Part shown: positions 6,765 through 15,326 of the stretch, in pieces | How the letters are laid out: the number at the start of each line of letters is the position of its first letter | How positions within the stretch are numbered: position 1 is the first letter of the stretch | Assembly (NCBI GenBank): GCA_012035135.1 | Contig: JAAUPI010000028.1 | Span: 1-35,494, forward strand | Origin: Microcoleus sp. CSU_2_2 | GTDB lineage: Bacteria > Cyanobacteriota > Cyanobacteriia > Cyanobacteriales > Microcoleaceae | Length of the DNA stretch: 35,494 nucleotides | Direction: 5' to 3' | Notes under the pieces: generated by a model | Told to the model about the DNA's origin: nothing | Seen by the model: only the letters and a program-made list of their open reading frames with translations | The model's database searches: none | Program-made: the position numbers and the translations under genes

Positions 6765-7727
6765 ATGAATTTTACTGAAGCCATCCCAACTTTTGTAATA
6801 ACCCTCCGCGAAGGCGTAGAAGCAGCCTTAGTGGTCGGAATTGTCCTAGCTTGCTTAAAAAAAGCCGAGCAAAGTTACCTCAATTCTTGGGTTTATGCAG
6901 GTGTGGGAGCCGGAATTGCTGCTAGCGCTTTTGTGGGAGTATTGTTTAATGGATTGCTCGCAGCACTATCGACATCTAATCAGCCTTACGCACCGGTAAT
7001 GAAACAGCTATTAGAGGGCGTTTTGGGCATTGTGGCGATCGCCATGCTAAGCTGGATGCTAATTTGGATGACTCAGCAAGCCCGTTTTCTCAAAGCTGAA
7101 GTGGAAGGGGCAGTTACAGCAGCTTTGCAAGAAAATAATCAAGTCGGCTGGGGCATATTCGGCTTAATTTTTATCGCCGTACTTCGCGAAGGTTTTGAAA
7201 CAGTTATATTTGTCAGCGCTCAATTTCAACAAGGTTTAACTCCTGCTTTAGGTGCTTTGGGCGGTTTGATTGGAGCGGCAATCGTTGGTTCCCTAATTTT
7301 TAAGTGGGGTGTCAAAATTGATATTCGCCAGTTTTTCAAGTTCATGGGGATTTTGTTGCTGCTAATCGTAGCCGGTTTAGCAGTATCTGCACTCAAACAT
7401 TTTGACCAAGCGGCGGCTATTTTGTCGCAGACGGATAGCAAGTATGCAGCTATTTGTGTTTATTTCGATCGCACGGCACAAATCCATTCCTGTATTTTAG
7501 GCCCGCTGGTGTGGAATGCAGAGGCAATTTTGCCCGATCGGCAATTTCCGGGAGTGCTTCTGAAGACACTATTTGGATACAGAGATCGACTTTATCTCAT
7601 CCAAGCTGCGGTTTACATAACATTTTTAGCCACCATCGGCAATCTTTATTTCCAAAAACTAGCCGGTAAGGCAACCGTTTCGGACAACAATACTCAGCCT
7701 ACTCAAGAGACAACAATCGTTCCGTAG
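6765..7727 (+). CDS. FTR1 family high-affinity iron permease
   Basis: A 320-residue multi-pass membrane permease. The two defining REGxE iron-binding motifs are present in hydrophobic contexts: R15-E16-G17-V18-E19 (TLREGVEAALVVGIV) and R141-E142-G143-F144-E145 (VLREGFETVIF). The length and roughly seven TM segments fit bacterial FTR1/EfeU proteins, which import iron, usually with an oxidase or periplasmic partner. No EfeO/EfeB or multicopper oxidase is encoded here. The upstream genes (two membrane proteins, a TonB-like anchor protein, a ferritin-like protein) are candidate partners. The nearest regulatory signal is the Fur-box-like palindrome at 3704-3720 at the head of the gene group. Confidence 0.92.
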   Translation: MNFTEAIPTFVITLREGVEAALVVGIVLACLKKAEQSYLNSWVYAGVGAGIAASAFVGVLFNGLLAALSTSNQPYAPVMKQLLEGVLGIVAIAMLSWMLIWMTQQARFLKAEVEGAVTAALQENNQVGWGIFGLIFIAVLREGFETVIFVSAQFQQGLTPALGALGGLIGAAIVGSLIFKWGVKIDIRQFFKFMGILLLLIVAGLAVSALKHFDQAAAILSQTDSKYAAICVYFDRTAQIHSCILGPLVWNAEAILPDRQFPGVLLKTLFGYRDRLYLIQAAVYITFLATIGNLYFQKLAGKATVSDNNTQPTQETTIVP

Positions 7728-8039
7728 TTGTCAACCCTTTGCTTGCCTACCCACCCAGAATTTTCTCTAATCCCTCAAATCAACGGAAAAACCTCTCTTC
7801 CGAAGTCTTGCCCGCAGGTAGATGTTCCACTCCAGGCAGGATTTTTGGCGATCGCCCTTTCTAATAGACACCCTTAGCACTTATAATTAGTACAACAATT
7901 TTTACATAGCTCAAAAAGTTCTTAATAAACCTTATAATCCTTAATGAAGCTTAAAATTAGTAAATTGTTAGTTAAAGTTACCTGGAACCCCCAGAAGGCT
8001 GTACCCTCCCCCATCTGGTTAGTAATGAGATAAATAATG
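7728..8039. other. Intergenic region upstream of rpaA
   Basis: About 310 bp with no credible ORF. It is AT-rich from about 7880 to 7980, as expected for a promoter region, but I cannot assign a -35/-10 pair with confidence. One TTTTACAT occurs, but not the paired direct repeat expected of an RpaB (HLR1) site. Confidence 0.35.
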
Positions 8040-8777
8040 ATGCCTCGGATACTTGTTATTGATGATGACGCGGCGATTGCCGAACTCGTAGCCGTCAACC
8101 TAGAAATGGCTGGCTACGAAGTCACCCAGGCTGAAGACGGCATCAAAGGTCAGGCACTAGCCATACAACTGCTGCCTGACCTGATCATGCTAGACCTGAT
8201 GCTGCCTAGAGTAGATGGATTCACCGTATGTCAGCGTTTGCGACGGGACGATCGTACCGCCGACATTCCCGTCTTGATGTTGACCGCCTTAAGTCAAACT
8301 CAAGATAAAGTAGAAGGCTTCAACTCCGGCGCCGACGATTACCTGACCAAACCCTTTGAACTAGAAGAGATGCTGGCACGAGTGCGAGCTCTACTGAGGC
8401 GCACAGACCGCATCCCCCAAGCAGCCAAACACTCCGAAATCCTCAATTACGGCCCGCTGACCCTTGTCCCCGAAAGGTTTGAAGCTGTTTGGTACGTTAA
8501 GACAGTCAAACTGACCCACCTAGAGTTCGAGTTGCTCCACTGCTTACTCCAGCGTCACGGTCAAACAGTCTCTCCCAGCGAAATTCTCAAAGAAGTCTGG
8601 GGTTACGATCCCGACGACGACATCGAAACAATTCGCGTACACATCAGACACCTGAGAACCAAGATGGAACCCGATCCCCGCCATCCTCGGTACATCAAAA
8701 CTGTATACGGGGCGGGTTATTGCTTGGAGTTGCCGAGCAACGAGCAAGTAGCCGAGGAAAGCAAATCATCTGCTTGA
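8040..8777 (+). CDS. rpaA: OmpR-family response regulator RpaA
   Basis: A two-domain response regulator: receiver domain at residues 1-120 (acidic triad in VIDDD, phospho-acceptor Asp in [11 protein letters not shown], Lys of YLTKPFE) and a C-terminal winged-helix DNA-binding domain ([21 protein letters not shown] to YGAGYCLEL). The near-complete stretches [20 protein letters not shown] and [20 protein letters not shown] identify RpaA, not RpaB. In cyanobacteria RpaA is phosphorylated by SasA and is the main output regulator of the circadian clock, and was first linked to phycobilisome coupling to photosystem I. Two ATGs (8037, 8040) are in frame; 8040 ([10 protein letters not shown]) matches known RpaA starts. 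A strong terminator follows. Confidence 0.92.
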   Translation: MPRILVIDDDAAIAELVAVNLEMAGYEVTQAEDGIKGQALAIQLLPDLIMLDLMLPRVDGFTVCQRLRRDDRTADIPVLMLTALSQTQDKVEGFNSGADDYLTKPFELEEMLARVRALLRRTDRIPQAAKHSEILNYGPLTLVPERFEAVWYVKTVKLTHLEFELLHCLLQRHGQTVSPSEILKEVWGYDPDDDIETIRVHIRHLRTKMEPDPRHPRYIKTVYGAGYCLELPSNEQVAEESKSSA

Positions 8778-8821
8778 GCTAGGGTGCCAGATGCAAGAAG
8801 CAATTACAAATCTAGCGAAAA

Positions 8822-8856
8822 AAAGCCTGAGAGCAACTGCTCTCAGGCTTTAGTGT
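8822..8856 (+). terminator. Intrinsic-type terminator after rpaA
   Basis: AAGCCTGAGAGC (8823-8834), loop AACT, then GCTCTCAGGCTT (8839-8850): a perfect 12-bp stem with a 4-base loop, extendable by one A-T pair, 45 bp past the rpaA stop. The T tract is short (TTTAGTGTTT). The flanking A run means it could also act on the other strand. Confidence 0.8.
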
Positions 8857-9216
8857 TTGGAGTTTGAGATGAGAATATGTCACTAAGTAGGCATTTGCTC
8901 TGTGGAATTATGAAAAAAATAATCCTGCACCGCTTCTAGGCCCACTTTTTTAGAAGCCGATCGAGAAGAAAGTACCGGATTGCTGTTCCACTGTATTTTT
9001 TTTGAGAGGAGGCATGACTACTTAAACAATATATTAACTCTACTAAGAGTTCTTGTCAATAAGATCTTAAATATTCCTCTAGTTATTATTTGCCAAGAAG
9101 GCAAGCAACGTTTCTGCCAAGCCTCAAAAGCATTCATAGGATTGATTATCCGATATTTATTCATCCTTCATTTACATATGTTTACCAAACTTAATGATAT
9201 TTTTTAGCAAAAAGCC
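8857..9216. other. Intergenic region between rpaA and the antenna cluster
   Basis: About 360 bp, AT-rich, with no believable gene. The only frame (8980-9207) opens with TTG, has no ribosome site and gives a composition (Ile/Leu/Phe-rich with no family features) expected from AT-rich non-coding DNA. Confidence 0.45.
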
Positions 9217-9253
9217 TTGACGAAGCTAGCAAAATTGTTGATTATCTATATCA
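9217..9253 (+). promoter_or_regulatory. Candidate Fur-controlled promoter of the IsiA/Pcb cluster
   Basis: The Fur-box-like site TGATTAT-C-TATATCA (9239-9253) matches the 7-1-7 consensus TGATAAT-N-ATTATCA at 11 of 14 defined positions. TTGACG (9217-9222) and GATTAT (9240-9245) are 17 bases apart and could be -35/-10 elements, with the operator covering the -10. It ends 55 bp before the first antenna gene. Iron-Fur repression of isiA is known in cyanobacteria; this particular site is a prediction. Confidence 0.5.
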
Positions 9254-9308
9254 ATAAGCAGCACAAGCTTAAAACTCAATTGACATTCTTCTCAAGAGGT
9301 AACTCGCC

Positions 9309-10388
9309 GTGACAAACATGGCAAAAACATCCTTCCCAGCCGAAGGAGAAACCTTTCCCTGGTGGGCCGGGAACGCCCGCTTGATCAACCTTTCCGGTCG
9401 TCTGCTAGGCGCCCACGTCGCCCAGGCCGGCCTCATCGTCCTCTGGGCGGGAGCTTATACCCTATTTGAGCTTTCCCGTTTCAACCCAGAATTGCCGATG
9501 TACGAACAAGGCTTAATTCTGCTCCCCAACCTAGCCAGACTAGGCTTGGGAGTCGGTGCCGGAGGCAAAATAGTTGATACTTATCCATATTTTCAGATTG
9601 GTGTGATACACCTAATCAGTTCAGCCTTTCTCGGCTTCGGCGGCATCTTCCACTCCCTCATAGGAGAAGCCACCCTCGAAGAAAGAACTCCTTTCTTCGG
9701 CTACAAATGGGAAGACAAAGACAAAATGACCACCATCTTGGGCATCCACCTAGTTTTGCTAGGTATCGGTGCCTTCTTGTTGGTGGCCAAAGCTATGTAT
9801 TTCGGTGGTTTGTATGATACCACGATCGGGCAAGTGCGGGTAATTTCCGATCCCACTTTCAACCCGGCTGTGATTTTCGGCTATCTGTTCGGTGCAGGTG
9901 GCAAACACTGGCTCGCCTCTGTTGACAACCTCGAAGATGTTGTCGGCGGACATATGTGGGTAGGAATTCTCTGCGTAGTCGGCGGGTTGTGGCACATTCG
10001 CACTCAACCTTTTGCTTGGACAAAACGGCTCTTCATCTGGTCAGGGGAAGCTTACCTCTCCTACAGTCTCGGCGCTTTAGCTTTAATGGGCTTCATCGCC
10101 ACCTACTTTGTCTCAGTCAACACCCTGGTTTACCCAGAGGAATTCTACGGCCCGGCCCTAAAAATTGGCTTCGAGCAGTTTCCCTACTTTCACAACGAAG
10201 GAATGCTGACCTCCCGCGTCTGGTTGGCTAACACCCACTTCTGGCTCGCTTTCTTCTTTTTGCAAGGACATTTCTGGCACGCTTTGCGAGCAGCAGGATT
10301 TGACTTCCGCCAAGGCAAAGTCGTGCAACCAATGCGCGAAGACATCCAGCCGGGGGGCGAAGGAATCGCAGCCAGTCCAGCCAGTTAA
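9309..10388 (+). CDS. CP43-like chlorophyll-binding antenna protein (IsiA/Pcb family), cluster gene 1
   Basis: A 359-residue six-helix chlorophyll a-binding protein related to CP43 but lacking its large lumenal loop, as in all IsiA/Pcb proteins. Family hallmarks include [64 protein letters not shown] and [19 protein letters not shown], with many His residues in hydrophobic helices as chlorophyll ligands. The start is GTG at 9309 with AGAGGT eight bases upstream; ATG 9318 is spaced too far. It is the first of four such genes and 22 bp from the next, so co-transcribed. It is closer to Pcb-type paralogs than to IsiA itself. Codons are more C-ending than in the last gene of the cluster. It presumably serves under iron limitation with photosystem I or II. 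Confidence 0.9.
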   Translation: MTNMAKTSFPAEGETFPWWAGNARLINLSGRLLGAHVAQAGLIVLWAGAYTLFELSRFNPELPMYEQGLILLPNLARLGLGVGAGGKIVDTYPYFQIGVIHLISSAFLGFGGIFHSLIGEATLEERTPFFGYKWEDKDKMTTILGIHLVLLGIGAFLLVAKAMYFGGLYDTTIGQVRVISDPTFNPAVIFGYLFGAGGKHWLASVDNLEDVVGGHMWVGILCVVGGLWHIRTQPFAWTKRLFIWSGEAYLSYSLGALALMGFIATYFVSVNTLVYPEEFYGPALKIGFEQFPYFHNEGMLTSRVWLANTHFWLAFFFLQGHFWHALRAAGFDFRQGKVVQPMREDIQPGGEGIAASPAS

Positions 10389-10410
10389 CCACACCAGGAG
10401 GAAAGCAAAA

Positions 10411-11886
10411 ATGCAAGCAATCGCAGATCCGAATTTAATCCCAGAGCCGGACAAGCCAGAAAGCGAGTACGGCTGGTGGGCCGGCAACGCCCGCTTCATC
10501 GACCTTTCAGGACGAATTTTAGGAGCTCACGTAGCTCACGCGGGTTTGATTGTACTCTGGGCCGGGGCGATGACCCTGTTTGAACTGTCGAATTTCAACC
10601 CAGAGTTGCCGATGTACGACCAAGGTTTAATCCTGTTGCCACACTTGGCAAGTTTGGGTTTGGGAGTAGGACATGGTGGTCAAATTGTTGATACCTATCC
10701 CTATTTTGCGATCGGAGTTGTGCATTTAATTAGTTCTACCGTTCTCGGTGCCGGTGGACTTTACCATTCCTTGCTCGGCCCGAAAGTATTGCCGCAAAAC
10801 AAAACATTCTTTGGTTCCTTCGGCTACGACTGGGAAGACAAAGACAAAATGACAACCATCATCGGCATTCACCTATTACTGTTAGGTGCAGGTGCTTGGT
10901 TGTTGGTGGCAAAAGCTGTATTTTGGGGCGGTCTTTACGATCCCCACGTTGCTGGCGTGCGGGTAATTAGCGAACCGACGCTCAATCCCGCCCGCATTTT
11001 CAGCTATCTTTTGCCAGTGCACGGCCCTGAAGGAATGGCAGCAGTTGACAACTTAGAAGATGTTGTCGGCGGTCACATTTATGTTGGCTTGCTCTGCATT
11101 CTTGGCGGTTTCTGGCATATTTTCACCAAGCCTTTTGCTTGGGCCGAGCGAGTTTTGTTTTGGTCTGGAGAAGCTTACCTTTCTTACAGTTTGGGCGCTC
11201 TGGCTTATATGGGCTTTTTGGCGGCCTACTTTGTGACTGTAAATGACACTGTTTATCCAGAGGTTTTTTACGGCCCGGTGGGTTTGAGTGGCCCAGATGT
11301 AGTGGTTGTTTCTTCGCGGACTTGGCTAGCAACAAGCCACTTTGTGTTAGCGATTTTGGCGCTTTCCGGTCACATTTGGCACGCCTTGCGCGTTCGGACA
11401 AAAGCAGCGGGATTTGACTTTCGATCGGGAGATTTTGTAACAGCAACTCCTGCCGTGGTTCAAGTTGCAAGTGCAGCAACAGCCGTGAGTTTTTCCGATG
11501 TGACTGTAACTTTTTTGCGGAATTTGCCGATTTACCGCAAAGGATTGTCTCCCATAGTCAGGGGATTAGAAGTTAGCTTGGCTCACGGCTATTTCCTGGT
11601 AGGAGCTTTTGCAGTATTGCTGCCTTTACAAGAAAAAGGTTTAGCACCGCTGGCCGGATTGCTGGCAACTCTGGTACTGGTGTTGATTTTGGCAATGGGA
11701 CTCTCGGTTTACGAGAGTCATAACGTCGAAGCAGGTAAAGTTTTGTACTGGCATAAAACGCCGGAAGATTGGAGTTTGTTCCGGGGCGGTTTGGTGATGG
11801 GCGGTACGAGTGGAGCTTTCCTCGCTTATTTACTGCTAGACAACTTTGCTGGCATTGATGCAATTTTCCGAGGTGTTGTGAACTGA
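10411..11886 (+). CDS. Chlorophyll-binding IsiA/Pcb-PsaL fusion protein
   Basis: From the ATG at 10411 (strong AGGAGG at 10396-10401) the protein has 491 residues. Residues 1 to about 345 are a CP43-like antenna ([47 protein letters not shown]). From about 365 to the end it resembles photosystem I subunit Psa[34 protein letters not shown], two hydrophobic helices, and [20 protein letters not shown]. PsaL forms the contact between PSI monomers, so the fusion probably docks an antenna at the PsaL position of PSI. Such fusions are known from multi-gene isiA clusters of other cyanobacteria (the CBP-V type, also called IsiX). The frame is open upstream to 10300 but that overlaps gene 1 and lacks a ribosome site. 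Confidence 0.9.
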   Translation: MQAIADPNLIPEPDKPESEYGWWAGNARFIDLSGRILGAHVAHAGLIVLWAGAMTLFELSNFNPELPMYDQGLILLPHLASLGLGVGHGGQIVDTYPYFAIGVVHLISSTVLGAGGLYHSLLGPKVLPQNKTFFGSFGYDWEDKDKMTTIIGIHLLLLGAGAWLLVAKAVFWGGLYDPHVAGVRVISEPTLNPARIFSYLLPVHGPEGMAAVDNLEDVVGGHIYVGLLCILGGFWHIFTKPFAWAERVLFWSGEAYLSYSLGALAYMGFLAAYFVTVNDTVYPEVFYGPVGLSGPDVVVVSSRTWLATSHFVLAILALSGHIWHALRVRTKAAGFDFRSGDFVTATPAVVQVASAATAVSFSDVTVTFLRNLPIYRKGLSPIVRGLEVSLAHGYFLVGAFAVLLPLQEKGLAPLAGLLATLVLVLILAMGLSVYESHNVEAGKVLYWHKTPEDWSLFRGGLVMGGTSGAFLAYLLLDNFAGIDAIFRGVVN

Positions 11887-11901
11887 TCGGCAATGCCAAA
11901 T

Positions 11902-11958
11902 AACCTGGTTTCGGCTTGCTACCTGCGTCCTAATACCTTCAATAAACCCGGTTTCTCT
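11902..11958. repeat. Degenerate copy of the AACCCGGTTTCT repeat family
   Basis: TAACCTGGTTTCGG and TAAACCCGGTTTCT occur 30 bases apart in direct, not inverted, orientation in the gap before isiA. They resemble the right arm of the palindromic family found at 3573-3670, 13084-13147 and 23002-23065, and look like an eroded copy. Confidence 0.4.
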
Positions 11959-12016
11959 TCCGCTCATAGTTCAATCGAGTTCACACCAAACAAGTACAAC
12001 AAGGAAACAAAAAACG

Positions 12017-13051
12017 ATGCAAACCTACGATAATCCCAACGTTAAATATGACTGGTGGGCCGGCAATGCCAGGTTCGCCAATCTTTCGGGATATTTCATT
12101 TCCGCTCACGTCGGTCAAGCAGCTTTAATTACTTTCTGGGCAGGAGCATTTACTCTGTTTGAAATCTCTCGCTACAACCCAGCAATCCCTATGGGTGAAC
12201 AGGGTTTAATTTTGCTTCCCCACCTAGCAACTCTTGGTTTAGGTGTAGGATCTGGCGGCAAGATAGTCGATACTTATCCGTATTTTGTAGTCGGAATGGT
12301 ACACCTCATTTCATCTGCTGTTTTAGGTGCTGGTGCTTTATTTCACACTTTTAAAGGGCCTAAAAGCTTGAAAGATGCTAAAGGTCGTGCTGGGAAGTTT
12401 CACTTTGAATGGGAAGACCCGAAAAAGTTGGGCTTCATCCTAGGACATCACCTGATTTTCCTAGGTGCAGGGGCGCTGCTATTGGTAGCAAAAGCGATGT
12501 TTTTCGGCGGTTTGTATGACTCGACAATTCACGAAGTCCGGACTGTTGTCAGCCCTACTCTCGATCCGTTAGTTATCTACGGCTATCAAACTCATTTTGC
12601 CAGCGTTGACAATTTGGAAGATTTAGTTGGCGGTCACATTTATGTCGGGATTATGCTCATTCTTGGTGGAGTTTGGCACATTGTCAAAGAGCCATTTCCT
12701 TGGGCGAAGAAAGTATTGAGTTTCTCTGGGGAAGCTATTCTTTCCTACTCTCTCGGCGGTATTGCTTTGGCAGGGTTTACAGCGGCTTATTTCTGTGCAG
12801 TGAATACTTTAGCTTATCCCGTTGAATTCTACGGGCCTGTGCTGGATATCAAGCTTGGTGTTAGCCCTTATTTTGCAGATACGGTTCAATTACCACTCGG
12901 CGCTCATACTCCTCGCTGCTGGTTGGCAAATGCTCATTTCTTCTTAGCTTTCTTCTGCTTGCAAGGTCATTTATGGCACGCTCTACGGGCGATCGGCTTC
13001 AATTTCAAGCAAGTTGAAACTTCCTTGAATGCGGTAGGAACTGAGTCGTAA
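12017..13051 (+). CDS. isiA: Iron-stress-induced chlorophyll-binding protein IsiA (CP43')
   Basis: A 344-residue protein that begins [20 protein letters not shown], the standard IsiA start, and keeps IsiA-specific stretches such as [56 protein letters not shown] and [16 protein letters not shown]. IsiA forms multi-subunit chlorophyll rings around trimeric photosystem I and free aggregates that dissipate energy when iron is scarce. It has six TM helices with His ligands. AAGGA precedes the ATG by about 11 bases. It is the third gene of the antenna cluster, 130 bp after the PsaL fusion. No separate Fur-box-like site was found directly upstream, so the site at 9239-9253 may drive the whole group. 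No isiB (flavodoxin) follows. Confidence 0.95.
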   Translation: MQTYDNPNVKYDWWAGNARFANLSGYFISAHVGQAALITFWAGAFTLFEISRYNPAIPMGEQGLILLPHLATLGLGVGSGGKIVDTYPYFVVGMVHLISSAVLGAGALFHTFKGPKSLKDAKGRAGKFHFEWEDPKKLGFILGHHLIFLGAGALLLVAKAMFFGGLYDSTIHEVRTVVSPTLDPLVIYGYQTHFASVDNLEDLVGGHIYVGIMLILGGVWHIVKEPFPWAKKVLSFSGEAILSYSLGGIALAGFTAAYFCAVNTLAYPVEFYGPVLDIKLGVSPYFADTVQLPLGAHTPRCWLANAHFFLAFFCLQGHLWHALRAIGFNFKQVETSLNAVGTES

Positions 13052-13083
13052 GACTTAAACACTCCTGGACGCACTTCCACCAA

Positions 13084-13147
13084 AGAAACCGGGTTTTTAC
13101 CGAATCTACGGGTGACAACACGTCTTTTCATAAAAAACCCGGTTTCT
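13084..13147. repeat. AGAAACCGGGTTTTT palindromic family, copy 2
   Basis: AGAAACCGGGTTTTT (13084-13098) and AAAAACCCGGTTTCT (13133-13147) form a perfect 15-bp inverted repeat around 34 bases, with the same arms as 3589-3653. It lies between isiA and the next antenna gene and could fold as a transcript hairpin there. Confidence 0.7.
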
Positions 13148-13226
13148 GACCCAAGGAATGCGGCGGGCAACAACACTTAAGTTAGAAATTGCCCGCCCTA
13201 ACTATAATTTTACGAGGTAAAGAACT

Positions 13227-14192
13227 GTGACAATTGCTAACATTAATGACTTTGGACGGGATGGAAATAATGTTAAGTGGTGGCTTGGTAATGCCCGCTT
13301 AACTGATTTGTCGGGTAGATTGTTGGGGGCTCATGTTGCTCATGCGGGTTTGATTATGTTTTGGGCGGGAGCAACTACTATTTCGGAGGTTTCTCGTTTT
13401 GTACCAAACACGCCGATGTACGAGCAAAATCTGACCTTACTTCCGCATTTAGCAACTTTGGGTTGGGGTGTTGGTGCTGGAGGTGCGGTAATTGATACTT
13501 ATCCTTATTTTGCGATCGGCATATTGCATTTAGTTGCATCGGCTGTGTTGGGTGCTGGAGGTCTTTTTCATGTTTTTCGTGGTCCGGCAATTTTGCACAA
13601 TGGAGGCGAACTTGGTGCTCTGTTTCACTATGAATGGAATGACGCTAAGAAACTGGGTTTCATTTTGGGAAGTCACTTAATTGTTTTAGGATTGGGTGCT
13701 TTTCTGCTAGTTCTCAAAGCGATGAAGTTTGGGGGGATTTATGACATTGCCATTGATGATATACGCCTGATTACTAATCCTAATCTGAATCCAGCAACAA
13801 TTTTTGGCTATCTGTTTGGATTTGCTAATGGTGGCTGGACAATCTTAGGAATGGCTGCTGTTAATAATTTGGAGGATGTGATTGGGGGTCATATTTGGAT
13901 TGGTGCAATGTTAATTGCAGGTGGTGTATGGCACACTCGCGTTGAGCCTTTCCCTTGGGCTAAGCGACTTTTAATTATTAATGCCGATGCTCTTCTTGCT
14001 TACAGTTTGGGGGGTTTAGCTTTCATGGCTTTTGTTTCCTGTGCTTTCGCAGGATATAACACGACTGTTTATCCTGTGGAATTCTACGGGATCGATCGCC
14101 TCGGCTTGACAAATGCACAATTTTTCTTAGGTATAACAGCGCTTGCGGGTCACATCTGGCACGCTTCTCGCGCCCGTCTTAATAGAAACTAA
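13227..14192 (+). CDS. CP43-like chlorophyll-binding antenna protein (IsiA/Pcb family), cluster gene 4
   Basis: A 321-residue member, shorter than its three neighbours because the C-terminus stops soon after the last helix ([16 protein letters not shown]). Core motifs are kept: [74 protein letters not shown]. Notable changes from IsiA are [11 protein letters not shown] replaced by [11 protein letters not shown] and the loop before the last helix cut down to [16 protein letters not shown]. The start is GTG 13227 behind GAGGT. Codons are strongly T/A-ending, unlike gene 1. It probably corresponds to the fourth paralog class (CBP-VI) seen in similar clusters of other cyanobacteria; this assignment is from memory of the family. 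Confidence 0.85.
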   Translation: MTIANINDFGRDGNNVKWWLGNARLTDLSGRLLGAHVAHAGLIMFWAGATTISEVSRFVPNTPMYEQNLTLLPHLATLGWGVGAGGAVIDTYPYFAIGILHLVASAVLGAGGLFHVFRGPAILHNGGELGALFHYEWNDAKKLGFILGSHLIVLGLGAFLLVLKAMKFGGIYDIAIDDIRLITNPNLNPATIFGYLFGFANGGWTILGMAAVNNLEDVIGGHIWIGAMLIAGGVWHTRVEPFPWAKRLLIINADALLAYSLGGLAFMAFVSCAFAGYNTTVYPVEFYGIDRLGLTNAQFFLGITALAGHIWHASRARLNRN

Positions 14193-14211
14193 ATGCGATT
14201 GTCCTTCTGAC

Positions 14212-14257
14212 TAACATCCGTTACATTCGTTACACACTCCGTTGCCGAACTTCCTTC
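14212..14257 (+). repeat. Direct repeat flanking small Cys-rich gene, copy 1
   Basis: TAACATCCGTTACATTCGTT followed by ACAC, then ACTCCGTTGCCGAACTTCCTTC (46 bp). A very similar 46-bp copy starts at 14616, on the other side of the gene at 14283-14618. A shorter copy lies at 31763-31792. Confidence 0.65.
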
Positions 14258-14282
14258 GAGTATACCTTGAGTAAATCATCCT

Positions 14283-14618
14283 ATGACTGTTTTTATTTGC
14301 TGTTCCTGTATCGTGACTGCGATCGTTCTGTTTTTGTGGAGTATTTCGGTAGCATTGCGAGAAGGAGTCTATCAAATTCGGCGACTGCATCAAATTCCGT
14401 GTTCGGATTGCGAGTTTTTTACCAATGACTATCGCCTTAAGTGTACTGTACGGCCGTGCGTTGCTTGTACTGAAGATGCGATCGGCTGTACAGACTTTGA
14501 ACCGAAAACTTGTTTTGCAAATTCTTGTCAGCAACATTACTCTAAGTTTCACAAAGCTTATGCAGAAATACCGACAACCAATCCTCCAATTACATCTGCC
14601 GAACTTTCTTCTTCCTAA
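14283..14618 (+). CDS. Small cysteine-rich membrane-anchored protein
   Basis: 111 residues: an N-terminal membrane helix (residues 1-25, containing C6, C7, C9), then a short soluble domain with eight cysteines (40, 43, 54, 59, 62, 69, 77, 82), including a C-x-x-C at 40-43 and CVAC at 59-62. Similar proteins exist in other cyanobacteria as hypothetical proteins; no function is known to me. The cysteine spacing could bind a metal (zinc or an Fe-S cluster). It sits between the antenna cluster and a fur gene, pointing to iron or redox. The last residues (SAELSSS) are encoded by sequence resembling the flanking repeat (GCCGAACTT...), so the C-terminus may be repeat-derived. The ribosome site is weak. 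Confidence 0.65.
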   Translation: MTVFICCSCIVTAIVLFLWSISVALREGVYQIRRLHQIPCSDCEFFTNDYRLKCTVRPCVACTEDAIGCTDFEPKTCFANSCQQHYSKFHKAYAEIPTTNPPITSAELSSS

Positions 14619-14661
14619 CATCCGTTAAATCTGTTACATAATCCGTTGCCGAACTTCCTTC
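14616..14661 (+). repeat. Direct repeat flanking small Cys-rich gene, copy 2
   Basis: Starts TAACATCCGTTAAATCTGTT and ends CCGTTGCCGAACTTCCTTC, closely matching 14212-14257. It overlaps the stop codon of the Cys-rich gene and ends 13 bp before the fur start. Confidence 0.65.
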
Positions 14662-14674
14662 TTCCTTCACGAAT

Positions 14675-15193
14675 ATGAATTTATACAGTGCTAACTCACT
14701 CAAAGTGGAACTCAACCAAAGAGGTTGTCGTCTGACTCCCCAGCGAGAAACTATTTTGAGTGTCTTTCAAAATCTGCGACAAGGAAATCATTTGAGTGCG
14801 GAAGAATTATATAATATTTTGCATAATCAACGAGAAAAAATAGGCTTGTCTACTGTATACCGAACGCTGCACTTATTAGCAAGAATTGGGATTTTACGAG
14901 AGCTAGAATTGGCAGAGGGACACAAACATTACGAACTAAACTTGCCCGATATGCACCACCACCACCACCACCTGGTTTGCATTCAGTGTCACAAGACTTT
15001 TGAATTTAGCGATGAATCGATTTTAAAAATCGGCAAAAAGCAAGTTGAAAAAGCTGGTGTAGAATTGCTTGACTGTCAGTTAACGGTGCGGGCTGTTTGT
15101 TTGGAAGCGCTGCGGGAGGGATGGCCTTCTATGGTGCCGAGCAATTGGTCGTGTCCGAGATCTCATTCAGAAATGGAGGATGAGATTAGTTAA
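14675..15193 (+). CDS. Fur family transcriptional regulator (FurA-like)
   Basis: 172 residues. The N-terminal winged helix (LKVELNQRGCRLTPQRETIL, LSTVYRTLHLLARIGILREL) and dimerisation domain match cyanobacterial FurA. Metal/heme-relevant residues are seen: H83/H85 in EGHKHYE, a natural six-His run at 94-99, and the first structural C-x-x-C at C102/C105 (VCIQC). The usual second C-x-x-C near the end of FurA (VCPKC) is altered: only C142 remains (VCLEA), followed by an unusual 30-residue tail with one more Cys (C160). FurA represses isiA and iron-uptake genes when iron is ample; this copy lies beside its expected targets. Whether it is the main Fur or a paralog with changed sensing is open. 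No obvious Fur box precedes it. Confidence 0.88.
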   Translation: MNLYSANSLKVELNQRGCRLTPQRETILSVFQNLRQGNHLSAEELYNILHNQREKIGLSTVYRTLHLLARIGILRELELAEGHKHYELNLPDMHHHHHHLVCIQCHKTFEFSDESILKIGKKQVEKAGVELLDCQLTVRAVCLEALREGWPSMVPSNWSCPRSHSEMEDEIS

Positions 15194-15326
15194 GTTGAAT
15201 GAGATAAACTACGGAAATTGATAATGGGTAATGGGTAAGGGGATCTAGACTTAGGAAAAAACCAGATTTATCAAGGATTTCAGGCTTAAGTTGACACCAA
15301 TGGGCACTGTCAACTGTCAACTGCAC

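Noticed and set aside
8822-8856. Small RNA gene in the hairpin after rpaA
   Set aside because: Placement 45 bp after the stop and a perfect stem fit a terminator; nothing suggests a separate transcript.
8980-9207. 75-residue ORF between rpaA and the antenna cluster
   Set aside because: TTG start, no ribosome site, AT-driven composition and no family features.
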